Shown piece by piece: positions 33,601-44,189 of a stretch of 64,000 bases of DNA; the stretch's first letter is position 1; every line of letters starts with the position of its first letter. The position numbers and the translations under genes were made by a program. This DNA comes from Plasmodiophora brassicae (lineage: Eukaryota > Endomyxa: Phytomyxea > Phytomyxea > Plasmodiophorida). The stretch is taken from assembly GCA_036867785.1 (NCBI GenBank), contig CP145421.1:744001-808000 (forward strand), written 5' to 3'. Below the pieces are notes generated by a model. It saw only the letters and a program-made list of their open reading frames with translations. It had not been told where the DNA came from and did no database searches.

Positions 33601-34415
33601 CAACACCATAGAAGGGCACCTACCAGGCCATAAGAGCGAAATTACCGCTCTAGCGTTCCTGGACCCATACCCGTTGCTGATGACGGCCGACCAGGACGGC
33701 AACCTGTGCATGTGGGCGGTCCGGCCCCTTCTGCGATCCAACCAGACGGAAGCGCCTTGCCTGTTCCGCGTCGTCAACGTCGTCGTTGGCGTGAACCAGC
33801 CCGTCATCCAGATTCAGTTCATTCCAGACGGCCACCAAGTGTACACCGCCGATGCGGCTGGCGTCTGCCGTATTTGGTCTATAGAAGGCGCGTTGTTCCG
33901 GTTGCAGATGGCTCCGTTCCTGCCCACCAGAGACGAAGACCGCGCGTCAAAGGCGACACGGATGGAGGAGTACGAAGTATACCGAGCGGCAAACAAGCCG
34001 ATGATGGCCAGGATCTGGACTGCCGAGAAGCTGATTCGCCCGGGAGACGTGAAGCTGATGGATTCCTGGCAGGCGCATCAGGATTCGATCCGGTCCATGG
34101 ACGTGATCACGTGGAGGTTGCCGCAGCAGGCCGCTGGCATCATCACGACGGGTTTCGATCGGATGGTGAAGGTAACAGCATCGAGCTGACTGCGGATGGG
34201 CGCGCCCCCGTCTGAGAACTGGTCAGCTTTGGGATCTGCGCGGGCGACCACTCGGTGCCCTGCACCAAGGACGCGGTGAATCCGAAATCAAATGCGACAT
34301 CGTGGATTGGGCGTTCCGCTTGGACACGAAGTCAAGAAGGCGGAGAGCAATGGACCGTGCCAGGACGGTGCTCGACCAGACTCGCCTTCTGGAACCTGTT
34401 CGCCCGCCAAAGTAG
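30609..34415 (+). CDS. EF-hand and WD40-repeat protein (WDR49/WDR64-like)
   Basis: A multi-exon gene of about 1,000 residues. A disordered Pro/Ser-rich N-terminus (from ATG 30609) precedes an EF-hand loop, DVNGDGTLEWNEF, after an intron ending near 31439. WD40 blades follow in separate exons: KSLLVTAGNDRRMCLWD, DRLYTADDQHAVNVWNM, VTVSAGYDHKALIWDP, DTSGCVKIWDI, KAIVSCSWDGLCRLYD, TLCAAGGAQGRVVLWDYD, LLMTADQDGNLCMWAV, QVYTADAAGVCRIWS and, across the final intron 34172-34226, GFDRMVKLWDLRG. An EF-hand followed by two WD40 propellers is the layout of WDR49/WDR64, which are tied to cilia in animals. A Ca2+-sensing scaffold role is inferred. The stop (34413-34415) is 48 bp from the eS25 stop. Confidence 0.85.
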
Positions 34416-34463
34416 TACATGGGAAGTCGTATTTGATTTATGTGGACGAACGTCGTAACAGGA

Positions 34464-34854
34464 TTACGCACGCGTGTAGATGACCTGCGAGCTGTGCTTG
34501 ACGACAGGGATGATGTGGCCCTCCTTCTCCAGGACGGCAAGCGCCCGGCGACACAGGCTGCCGTTAACGTGCAGACGCTCACTGACGCTGGCAACGGTGA
34601 TCGTCTTCATCTTCGGGACCTCCTTCATGAACTTCTCGTGAAGGGCGGCATCGAAGACAACAGCGTTGTCCTTCTTCTCCTTCTGCTTGCCCTTGGACCA
34701 CTTCTTCTTCTTCTGCTTCGATCGCGACGACGACTGCGCGGCCAGAAGCTTGGCGGCCTTCGACTTCTGCTCAACCTTGGGCGGCTACAATCACCAGCAC
34801 GTCGTGTCAGTGCTCAGTCCCGTCCATTCCCATCGTACCGACAACCCTACCATG
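34464..34854 (-). CDS. RPS25: 40S ribosomal protein eS25
   Basis: A small-subunit protein near the mRNA exit, needed for some IRES-driven translation. 107 residues in two exons. Exon 1 codes only the start Met: the ATG at 34852-34854 is followed at once by GTAGGG, and the intron (34785-34851, 67 nt) ends TGTAG before PPKVEQ. Family blocks: a Lys-rich stretch with KKKKWSKGKQKEK, FMKEVPKMKTITVASVSERL, VNGSLCRRALAVLEKEGHI, and the end HSSQVIYTRV. Position and length fit eS25 well. Without the start-codon intron there is no in-frame ATG, so this start is well supported. The ATG lies inside CCATGG, which also supplies a start codon on the other strand. Confidence 0.93.
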
Positions 34855-35818
34855 GTGAATCAACGCTCTGCAACGGCGGAGTCCGCCACGGTCTTTTACA
34901 ATCCCGAGACGTCATTATATGCGGGTGCCCTAATACCGGATGCGATCAGCTGAGTGGGCTCAAAGCATCTCGTCACAGTCGGTCCTGTGCGTAGAGAGAC
35001 GCATTAGAGTCATGCCCGGAGGTCAGGACTGGGTCCCCGCGTATAATTTTACCGATGACAAGGTGCCGTACGAAGGCAGGTGTCTGCCTGTCATCAGTCC
35101 TAGCCAAACGCTGACTATTCAACCATAGTGGACTCCTGGACGGTGACAGGCTCAGGCCAGCTCGAAAGAACGCAGGCGATGTACGACAAACGCCCATGTA
35201 CCGACACGCCCCCGTTCGTCGATAAGAATCTGGCTGTTGCCGAGTCCAGGTCGCCACTTGACTTGCTTGTCGCCATGGTCGTACCTACAAACACCTGCTG
35301 TACAGGGTCAGTTTTCCTCGGAAAGGCGATCGCCATCTCAGCCGCTCACGGTCAAAGACTAGGCGTGAACCCGGCCATCGAAGACCGTCATGGAGCCCGC
35401 ATGATACAATGAGTCTGCAGAAGGTGCAGCTGAGCGTTGCACTGGTGAATCGTCTCTGACAGTGGAGACCTACGTAGGTCTTGAGGCGCGGCTTTCGACA
35501 TAGTAAGCACGATATCATCCCGCAGACCTCCTCGTCGAAAACGGAACTTGGTATGGTGACTGACTTGGCACCGAGTCACTGACATGCAAGCTAATTGCAA
35601 ACGTAGACATTCGAGAAGCCGTGATTGTGCCAACAGTCGGCCACGTACTTAGCATCATCGAGCGTCAGGAGCTGGGACGCTTCCAGTTGCAATGGCTCGA
35701 ATCCGAGCGTCGAAAGCGATGGAAGTGCCCCGGTGCAGAGCAGTCGCTACTGTATCCGCTGAACATCTATGGCCAGACAGATGTTGACAAGTACTCGTCG
35801 CCGTACCCGAACGAATAG
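34853..35818 (+). CDS. Hypothetical protein, uncertain multi-exon model
   Basis: Several open blocks on plus may form one gene. The first runs from ATG 34853 (SATVFYNPETSLYAG) to a GTGCCC donor near 34922. A second follows an acceptor near 34979 (VMPGGQDWVPAYNFTDDK, to about 35078), then a third after an acceptor near 35129. The last block (from about 35630) has VLSIIERQELGRFQLQWLES and ends at 35818. The peptides look protein-like but I recognise no family. The joints between the third and last blocks are unclear, since the 35340-35620 stretch has stops in all frames. The start codon overlaps that of eS25. The end is 38 bp from the CDK stop. Confidence 0.35.
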
Positions 35819-35856
35819 CGCAAACACGACCGCGGTTTCTCTTAATCGAGGATGTA

Positions 35857-37626
35857 TTATCTGTTAACATGATGGGGAGATCTTGCGGGACGATGGTGTT
35901 CACGATGATGGTAGTGGTGATGCCTGGGAGGCGGTGCATTGTGTGAATGGGAAGGGCCGTGCGAATGGCCAGGCGGTCGGTATCCTTGCTGAGGCCTCGG
36001 ACGATGATGCCCTCCCATATCGAGGCGTTGTCGTTTGGACGCATGCGCTTGGGCCGCTGCCTCTGCACGTTGCTGCTTCCGCATTCGTGCCATGTACTCA
36101 TGCGATTGCTGATACACCGGGAGGCTGGCCGCACGTGTAAGCGACCAATCCACACACGTAACGGTACGGACGAGGAGTACTCTTTCGGATCCATTGGCAG
36201 CGGCTCTGTCCAGAAGAAATCATGCTGCAGAGCTTCGCGTGCGCTGATACGCTTCGCAGGGTCGAGCTCCAGCAGTTTTGACAACAGGTCCAGGACCAGA
36301 GACCCGTACCTGGAAGTCCCACCGTTAGACACGAGAGCAAATCACAGGGGGCCACCAAACATTACTTCGCAAACCGCGCCTCAAACGTCCTCGGATAGAC
36401 GTTCTTCATACGAAGCTTTTGATATCCGGGAAGTTTCGTGAAGCCGGGCCACGATTCAGGCGTCGGTGTCCCACACAACCGAAAGATCCGGTCGATCTGA
36501 TCGAGTTCCGTGGCACCGGGGAACGCCGGTGCCGCTGTCAGCATCTCCGCAAACACGCATCTGCACGGGAGCAACATCAGCGACGGGCGACAACATTATC
36601 GTGCCGCATGCGGCGATGCACTCCGTACCCGATGGACCACATATCAACAGCAGGGCCGTACTTTCGTGCACCATAGAGAAGTTCCGGAGGGCGGTACCTA
36701 GGCGAAATCCGTCTTCGAATGTTCATCGCAGAGCACGCGCACACAGGGGCCATACCACAGCGTGACGACATTCGACGTGTACTCCTCGTCAGTGTTGACA
36801 AATCGCGCCAGGCCGAAATCGGCGAGCTTGACCTCGCCGGTGTTGGATATAAGGACGTTGGGTCCCTGTCAAGGCCTGAGCGTTTGACAGAAAAGCCAGT
36901 AACCACAGATAGGCAACCTTGACGTCGCGGTGTAGAATCTTCTTGTTATGGCAGTGGTTGAGGCCTTGCAGGATACACCTGAGGTAGTACTTGATCTGCG
37001 GCATCGACAGCTTGACGTTCGGGTTCTCGAGTAGCCCGGTCAGGTCGTGGTCCATGAACGGAAACACCATCACGACCGACGAATTCTCCCGGTCCAAAGC
37101 CGAGTCTGCCATCGGGCCACGTCCGGTCAATGAGCGCAGTCGTGCAGGACGACGACGCCCACTGAATACAGACCAGTGGATGCAACGACGTCATTGAGCT
37201 GAATAATATTCTCATGCTCCAGCGCCTGCAGAATCTTGATCTCTCGGATAGCAGTGATCGGGAACTGGACACGGGCAACGTCAATTGATTCATGGAGACT
37301 TCACCGGCGCGCGGCGCGATCCAACAAACGCACCCCTTGGTTCTCGAACGCCATGCGAACCTTTTTCAGCGCGACAAGGCGCCCGCCCGGCGCTCTCGCC
37401 TTATACACAGACCTGCGTCGTGGCGGCGTTAGAGCTCGCTGACGCACAGCCGTCTAAAACCTGTCCAAATGGGACGATACGGGTACCCATAGGTGCCCTT
37501 GCCAATCATTTCGATCCGCTGATACACCTCGTCCGACCGGAACTGTGGATGCCGCTTGGGGTCGCATGCCCTGGCGCCGGACGCGTCATGTGCTGGCGGT
37601 GCGGACGGCGTCGCAGCACCCGACAT
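35857..37626 (-). CDS. Transcription-type cyclin-dependent kinase (CDK12/CDK9-like)
   Basis: Kinases of this group phosphorylate the RNA polymerase II tail together with a K- or T-type cyclin. About seven exons. Motifs: MIGKGTYG (glycine loop), LVALKKVRM (catalytic Lys), [12 protein letters not shown] (a PITAIRE helix, near 37243-37266, as in CDK12/13; CDK9 has PITALRE), [22 protein letters not shown] (catalytic loop), [28 protein letters not shown] (T-loop threonine present), VDMWSIGCVFAEM. The end of the kinase ([16 protein letters not shown]) is closest to CDK9. A His/Pro-rich tail follows. So the helix motif says CDK12 and the C-lobe end says CDK9; I leave it as the shared group. The start is ATG 37626. 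Confidence 0.88.
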
Positions 37627-37982
37627 GCCACGACACGACAGCCAGGACAGCGACTGCGCCGCGCTGTTCGCGCCGGCCGCCCGATCGCGTCACTGCCCAC
37701 TCGACCCGGGACGGACGGACTCCGCCGACCAATGCCCAACCCAACCGCGCACTCGCAGGGCCACCCCGGAAAATCCGCAAGAACCATCGGGACCGCGTAC
37801 GTTCCAGGACACGGGCCGACCGACCCGCCATGATGATCGACTGGTCCGGTGGCGGCACGACCGCTATACAGTGCCGCGGCTCTACGGAGCAGAGACAGCA
37901 GATATCGAAACGGACGAGGGGAGAACGAGAACGGCTGTATCGCCAGCACAAAGGGCACGGTTCAAAACAACGCTGCACGTGT
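37627..37982. other. Upstream region of the CDK gene
   Basis: 356 bp between the CDK start and the stop of the Cys-Pro repeat gene, both on minus. Open frames exist on both strands but have no recognisable content. It presumably holds the CDK promoter. Confidence 0.4.
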
Positions 37983-40060
37983 TCACGCGGCAAACGGGCA
38001 CTTTCCGAGGGAAAACCTGGGCGCCCACATGGTGAGTGACAATTCGCGAATACCTCGAGATGACTGAAACATACGCAGGGCACTGCTGGAGCATTTCCTT
38101 GATAGGCGTCGTGTCTTTAAGCAATGGCGACGCGTCCGAATCCTATGAGGCCACGCGATCAAACGGACAGCAATCTTCATTGCGCAGGCAGTGCGAACCT
38201 TATGGTGGAAATGCGCAAACAGTTTGGCGAAGTCGTCGTGCGAATATTTGGGAGTGCTGGGCTCTTTGCGCTTCTTACCCGACATGGGGCATCGGAACGA
38301 CGACGAAGACGCAGTTGATGAACACTGCAGAAGACGCCTGTAAATGGGAATTTGACAAAACGCGGCACGATAAACTCTTACACGCGACAAAATTGAGGCA
38401 GGGTCGGCTGCTGGGACGCGTGACGTAAGACGCGTCGCCTTGAGCATCTTGGACACGAAGTCATTGTCCCCTTGCAGCATCTCGTAATGCGTTGACGGAA
38501 TGGAAGCGAATTTCTCGAACAGCTGAGCTGACGTTTTGAGTTGCTACATCCACAGCAATTAGCAGACATCTTGAAGCAACGTGGTAGCAGAGCAACCTTA
38601 AACGGACACCCGTGGGCTTCAACGAAGGCCGGACACGATTTCAGAGCACGACCCATTGCCTCCTGCGGTGCCTGGAACGGGCGACCAAGTGCAGCGAACG
38701 GGCAGCCACTAAACATGTAGGAGAACATGACCAACACGTTGAAACGTGGAGACCACAGGCACAATACCCGGTAAAGGCAGAGCAGTCTTTGACGCTTTTC
38801 GTGAACAGGTACGCGATGTTGGGATGAGCGTCTGTTGGAGGTGACGCTGCGTTGAAAACGCATGACTTTCCTTTGAACGCTGGGCAATCTGCAACCTGGG
38901 CGGCGCTAGTGATTTCAGGATGGGCATTACTGTCTTTGGAAAATGGGCACGTTCCCGCCGACCACGCAGGGCACTTCTCCTTGATCACGTCCAACGCGCC
39001 ATCAATCATCCCCATCATGCGATGGTCCTTATCAGAACTGGCCTCACGGAATGGGCAGCCGGCCTGTTGCTTGAAGGCAATGCAGTCATGGGCGACATTG
39101 TCCAGCGCGTGAACTGGCGGGTGCAGTGCCTCATGCCAGCCAGCCAGGACGGGGCAGGACTCATGCTCTTGACGCTCAGGTTTGAAAGGACACCCAGCAG
39201 CGAACGCCTTGCAGTTGCCAACGTTTGCCAGTTGCGCCAGCTTTGGATATTTCGATTTCTTCGCATCGAAAGGGCAAGACTCAGAAAACCTGTACGGTAC
39301 GATAAATCGTTGGATCACAAACAGATGGGAGTCGTGCTTACGCTGGACATTTCCTCAAGTCCATCTCAGAGAAAGACTTGTACTTGTCCAGAGGACAGCG
39401 CTCATCCTTAAAAGCCGGGCAGACTTCGCGAAGATAAGCGATAAGGGCTTCAGAGAACTTGATGCCCTTATGAATTGTCTGCTGCGAATTGGGCTTGAAC
39501 GGACAGTCCGCAGCAAACGCTGGGCACTTCTTGATCTGAGCTGCAAATTCATCTACCGAGGGATGGACGGCAGACTTCTTGAACGGGCACGAATCATGTC
39601 CGCTGAAGACGGGGCACGTTTTGATATCGCCGACGAACCTGGTTCGAATCGAAGTCAAAGAGCTGGGATGACTGTGTAAACATTTGCCGTACTTAGATAT
39701 ATCCGGATGAGACGCTCCAGCGAACGGGCACGACTTGGTTTCTTTGAAGTTGGGGCAAAGATGCACCAGTGCCATTGACGTAATTTTCGGGTGCATGTCG
39801 TTGTTGTTCGAGAAGGGACAGCATCCTTGGTTCCAGGCTGGACACTTCTGACGAACGACTTCCAGATCCTCCTTGGAAAGAAGCGCTGCATGGCCGCCAT
39901 TTTCGCTCGAGAACGGGCATCCCTTGCCGTACGCCGGGCAACGCTGGACGCTCGGAACACCGTTCAAATTCGGGTGCCCCTTCGCTGGCGCGGCAGGCGC
40001 CGCGTCGGACGACTTGGCGCGCTTGTGTGCTGGGCTGGACGCATAAGGACACGTGGACAT
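37983..40060 (-). CDS. Tandem Cys-Pro module protein (CPxF...CPF repeats), novel
   Basis: Seven exons (40060-39342, 39289-38768, 38708-38597, 38543-38382, 38324-38199, 38142-38075, 38016-37983) encode 580 residues. About fifteen modules follow one plan: a helical spacer often starting with His-Pro, then C-P-[AVN]-[FWY], 2-6 residues, then C-P-F-[KSAR]. Examples: QRCPAYGKGCPFSS, KKCPAFAADCPFKP, KCPAFSESCPFDA, SCPAFVEAHGCPFK and the final QCPAFSLGKCPFAA. A few modules are degenerate (CIAF, CVF, CPL). There is no signal peptide or membrane helix; between the last two modules is a Lys-rich linker (GKKRKEP) that could be a nuclear signal. I know of no family with this layout. CP motifs bind heme in ALAS and heme lyase (HCCS), and paired cysteines could also bind zinc or form disulfides. 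Start and stop are clear; all six introns keep frame. Confidence 0.85.
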
Positions 40061-40642
40061 ACCGGACGGTCTCTCCTCGACCGCCTTCCTCTGGAATTGG
40101 ACACAAAAATGTAGTGACTCGCCTCACGCTCGAGGGACGAGGCCGAGGGGACAAATTCAAGACCGCCACCAAAGGCTGCAGCAACGATTTTTTTGCCCGC
40201 AGTCCCATTCCGGCCATTCGTGTTGGCAGCAAGCAACCAGCACCAGCGGACATGGCATTTCGCCTATTCTGCCTATACCACATAAAAAGTATCTAAATAC
40301 GTACCATCACGTCACGAGAGCCGACGAATGACACTTAGAATCTTGCATCGAAGCGCTATGCGCAATCGGTGTGTGGCGACCTTTAGCCTGAACGTTCCCA
40401 GAATGTCTTCGACGTTCTCATGGACATACGCAATCAAACGACAACTGAACCATTATTGTGAGTGTCGTCTGAGAATGTTACGAAGCAGCGGGCCCGGTCC
40501 TGTTCTCCAAAACGATGTGTGATTGGACGGAACAGTTGCCACGGGGTCCCATCTCATTTTTGGGGTGTTGCCAGTTGACAAATATCGTTGAGCCTCGCGG
40601 GGATCAATCCACCTTGGGCATCGGGACGATCACGTGCGGAGG
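40061..40642. other. Shared upstream region of the Cys-Pro gene and Rpn2
   Basis: 582 bp between divergent genes. AT content is somewhat higher near 40265-40330. Open frames present have no recognisable content. Presumed promoters for both genes. Confidence 0.4.
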
Positions 40643-43600
40643 ATGGCGCTTGTATCGTCGACGGGCGTGCTCGCGCTCCTTGACGAGCCACAAACTGCGC
40701 TGCAGGTGCAGGCGCTGAGATCGCTGAACCAAATCGTCGATGTGTTCTGGGCCGAGATCGCATCATCGATCGCGAAATTGTGGGACGTGTATGCCATTCG
40801 TACGTGGAACTCGACTGACAACATCATACTACAGGGAATCGCTCTGCGAGAGTACTGTGTTCCCAGAAAAGGCGCTTGCAGCTGCTGTAATCTCGAAAGT
40901 GTTCTACCATCTCGAGGAATTAGATGACTCGCTGAAATATGCTCTTTCTGCTGGCGATCACTTCGACGTGCACTCTCATGCCGAGTACACAGAGACTCTT
41001 ATCGGTACGGACGGTACATGTAATCCTGCGACATGGTATTAACCCAAATGTTTGACAGCAAAGTGCATTGATGAGTACACCCGGCTTCGCTTGGTTGCCC
41101 TTGAAAGTGGGACCGAAGTGTGTCGTATTTGTATCCGTGTATTTGCACTACCTTATGTTTGTTCTTAGGCCAAAATCGACGCCCGCTTGGAAGCAATCAT
41201 CCAACGTGTGTTCCAACGCTGCTTTGAGGATTCTCAGTTGCATCAAGCTGTTGGTATCGCTCTGGAATGCCGTCGTCTTGACATGGTCGAGGCCGCTGTG
41301 GGACACGCGTCCGGCGACGCTGCCAAGTCTCGAATGATCAAGCACTGTCTCCACCTCGCGTTGACGGTTGTGAAATCCCGCCGTTTCCGGCAGGAAGTCC
41401 TGAGGCTCATCTGCGCTCTGTGCTCCAAACTCGAAACGCCCGATTCGTTGTCGCTTTGCCACTGCCTGATTTACCTCGACGATAGCAATGGGTTCGCGCA
41501 ACAACTTGGAGCACTTGCGAAGGCCGGTAATGTCCTGATGGCATACCAGATTGCATATGATCTTGCCGACTGTGACAATTATCCGTTCCAACTGCGCGTC
41601 ATTAACGCGCTACCCGACGCGGGCATTGACGAGCAAGTTCTCAAGAACCTCAAGTATATCTTGTCCGGCGAATCAGCGATCAAGCTGTACACACAATTCC
41701 TGCATTCGCAGGCGAAAACCGATCTCGGCATCATGTCCGCCATTAAGGAGCGCGTCGAGGGCCGCAACAGCGTAACGCACATGTCTGCCATCGTGTCCCA
41801 TGCTTTCATGCAATGCGGGACAACGCATGACCAGTTCATTCGGGACAATCTCGACTGGCTGACGCGAGCGAACAACTGGTCGAAGATGTCGGTGACTGCT
41901 GCTTTCGGCGTCATCCACAAGGGGTACCTGCAGAATTCCATGCGCATCCTTCGCCCGTACCTGCCAGGCGAGGGTTCTTCGAACTCTCCGTACCTTGTTT
42001 CTGGTGCATTGTACGGTCTCGGCCTGATTCATGCCAACCGCGGTGGCGATCAGTTGGCCTATCTCGAAGAATCCCTCCGGAATGCTGGTGAAGATGAAGT
42101 TGTCCAGCACGGGGCCTGTCTGGCGATCGGCCTGAATGCGATGCAGACGAGTGACGACAATCTGTACGACACGTTGAAAGGTGTTCTATTCCACGACAAT
42201 GCTGTCGCAGGGGAGGCCGCCGGTCTTGCAATGGGCCTTGTTCAGCTCGGTGCCAACAAGGAGGTGCACATCCACGAAATGATGGCGTACGCCAACGACA
42301 CCCAGCATGAGAAGATTGTTCGCGGTCTTGGCATAGGATTGGCGCTGATGGTTGCCGGCCAAGAGGAACATGCAGATGGTCTGATCACACGAATGCTGGG
42401 CGACAAGGATCCGAACATCCGCTACGGCGGTTGCTTTGCCATTGCACTTGCGTTTGCGTGCACGGCCGCCAACTCTGCTATCAATCGGCTGTTGCACATC
42501 GCTGTTTCCGATGTCTCTACGGATGTTCGTCGTGCTGCTGTTATTGGTCTGGGTTTCGTTCTTGGCAACGTTCCCGAGCGCGTCCCGAAGATTGTCTCGC
42601 TTCTGTGCGAGTCGTACAATCCGCATGTTCGGTACGGCGCCGCCCTTGCAATTGGTATCGCCTGTGCGGCAACGGCGAATCGCCAGGCCATCGAGCTGCT
42701 TACTGTCCTGTCTAAGGATCGCGTCGACTTCGTCCGTCAGGGTGGCATGCTGGGCCTGTCAATGGTCCTCATCCAAGTGAACTCCGCGCAAGAAGCAGCC
42801 GTGGAACAGCACCGGACGACGTTGACGACTGCCATTGAGGGGAAGCACACCGACACGCAGACAAAGATGGGCGCCATCTTGGCCCAGGGCATTCTGGACG
42901 CTGGTGGGCGCAACATGACCATCGCGCTTCGATCCTCCAGTGGCCACAAACGTCTGTGCGCGTGTGCTGGGCTGGCCGTGTTCACCCAGTATTGGTATTG
43001 GTACCCTCTCGTGCATTTCCTGTCGCTGGCGCTTGCCCCGACGCCACTGATTGGCCTGAACCGGAACCTGGCCATCCCTAAAAACGCGTCGTTCGTCTGT
43101 AATGCGCGCGCGTCGCTCTTCGACTACCCGGCCGTTCAGCAGCCCAAGAAGGAAGAGGAGGTGAAGAAGGTTCCAACTGCTCAACTGTCGATCTCGGCCA
43201 AGGCGAAGCAGAAGGCGATGAAGAAGAAACGGGGGTCCGGCGACGCCGATGCCATGGCAGTGGAGCCTGCGGAATCGCCGTCCGACAAAGAGGCGGTGAA
43301 GGGAGAATCTGCTGATGCCGCTGGCGAATCGACGACACAGCCTCCTGCAGTTACTGCACCTGAGCCTGATCATTTCACGTGCCCGAATCAGTGTCGGGTG
43401 ACTCCATCGCAGCGCCACTTGATGTCGGTCGAGCCCGGATCTAGGTATGCCCCGGTCAAGAAGGACGTCTTCGGCATAATTGTCCTATCCGACACGCGGC
43501 CCGACGAGCCGGAAGAACTGTTCAACGAAGAGCAGCCACATGGTACGTATATTCAGTAATCGGGTCATGAAAGTTGCTGAGCGCTTCTGTGTCCCTTCAG

Positions 43601-43662
43601 TTATTGGAGTCGGGGAGGAAGAGGAGCCGTCTCCACCAGCGCCATTCCAGCTGACCCGTTAA
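40643..43662 (+). CDS. PSMD1: 26S proteasome regulatory subunit Rpn2 (PSMD1)
   Basis: The largest scaffold subunit of the proteasome base, which binds Rpn13 and ubiquitin shuttles. Five exons; introns lie near 40790-40837, 40999-41052, 41120-41168 and 43543-43598, then one long exon. Blocks: STGVLALLDEPQ, VISKVFYHLEELDDSLKYAL, IIQRVFQRCFEDSQLHQAVG, CLIYLDDSNG, then the PC-repeat solenoid with YGLGLIHANRGG, EAAGLAMGLVQLG, VRGLGIGLAL, IRYGGCFAIALAF, RRAAVIGLGFVLG and VRYGAALAIGIA. After the toroid come YWYWYPLVHFLSLALAPT, a Lys/Ala-rich acidic insert as in all Rpn2, and a conserved tail (RYAPVKKDVFGIIVL). The last exon gives an EEEE/Pro-rich end resembling the Rpn13-binding tail. Confident. Confidence 0.95.
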
Positions 43663-44184
43663 ACCAATCGACGTGAATCGGAACAACGCAGAACTCCCAA
43701 CGCTATCCAACGCTGGAGCAATACATTCGCGGGTCATGCTGCTTCACATTTGTCGGTTTGTTTCGGTCTTGGGTGGAATGCCCAGAGCGTAGCTGATAAT
43801 TCTGCCACTGAGCCTGCTCCTGTTCTGAGCTCTTCGCCGTCAGCGTTTACCAGACCATGCTGCGATGTCCACATGCAGAACTTGTGGGAACGCGCTTCTA
43901 TCTGCAATCACCGCTTGAGTGTTTCCTGTCCATTCTGGCACTGCCTGGTGTCAGATCGGAGGCACTGCTTGCGGGCTGACCGAGTTCCCATTGGAAATAG
44001 CAGGTGAAGATAATGGCAGTAATGTATACCTGCGCACATTCCATGCCAGAGATGTGGTGGGTAACAGGACCCGGACATCGGATTCGCCATGCACGTTCCA
44101 GTTCGAGTTCAAGAGCATCTCCACCGCAAGCGGAGCTTCTAGACGACGACGACGAATACGATGAGATGATGGCACAGCTCTTTC
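43663..44184. other. Region without a confident gene
   Basis: 522 bp downstream of Rpn2. Open frames run on both strands (for example 43750-44007 plus) but show no family features. The stretch near 44080-44098 (TTCGCCATGCACGTTCCA) recurs at about 46348-46365, so part of this region belongs to the local duplications. Confidence 0.4.
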
Positions 44185-44189
44185 CAGAC

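Noticed and set aside
37545-38083. Long overlapping frames on plus and minus near 37.5-38.1 kb
   Set aside because: They lack domain features, overlap the start of the CDK and the end of the Cys-Pro gene, and are explained by base composition.
39640-39670. tRNA-like GGTTCGAATC word
   Set aside because: It lies inside the coding sequence of the Cys-Pro protein, and no acceptor or anticodon stem surrounds it.
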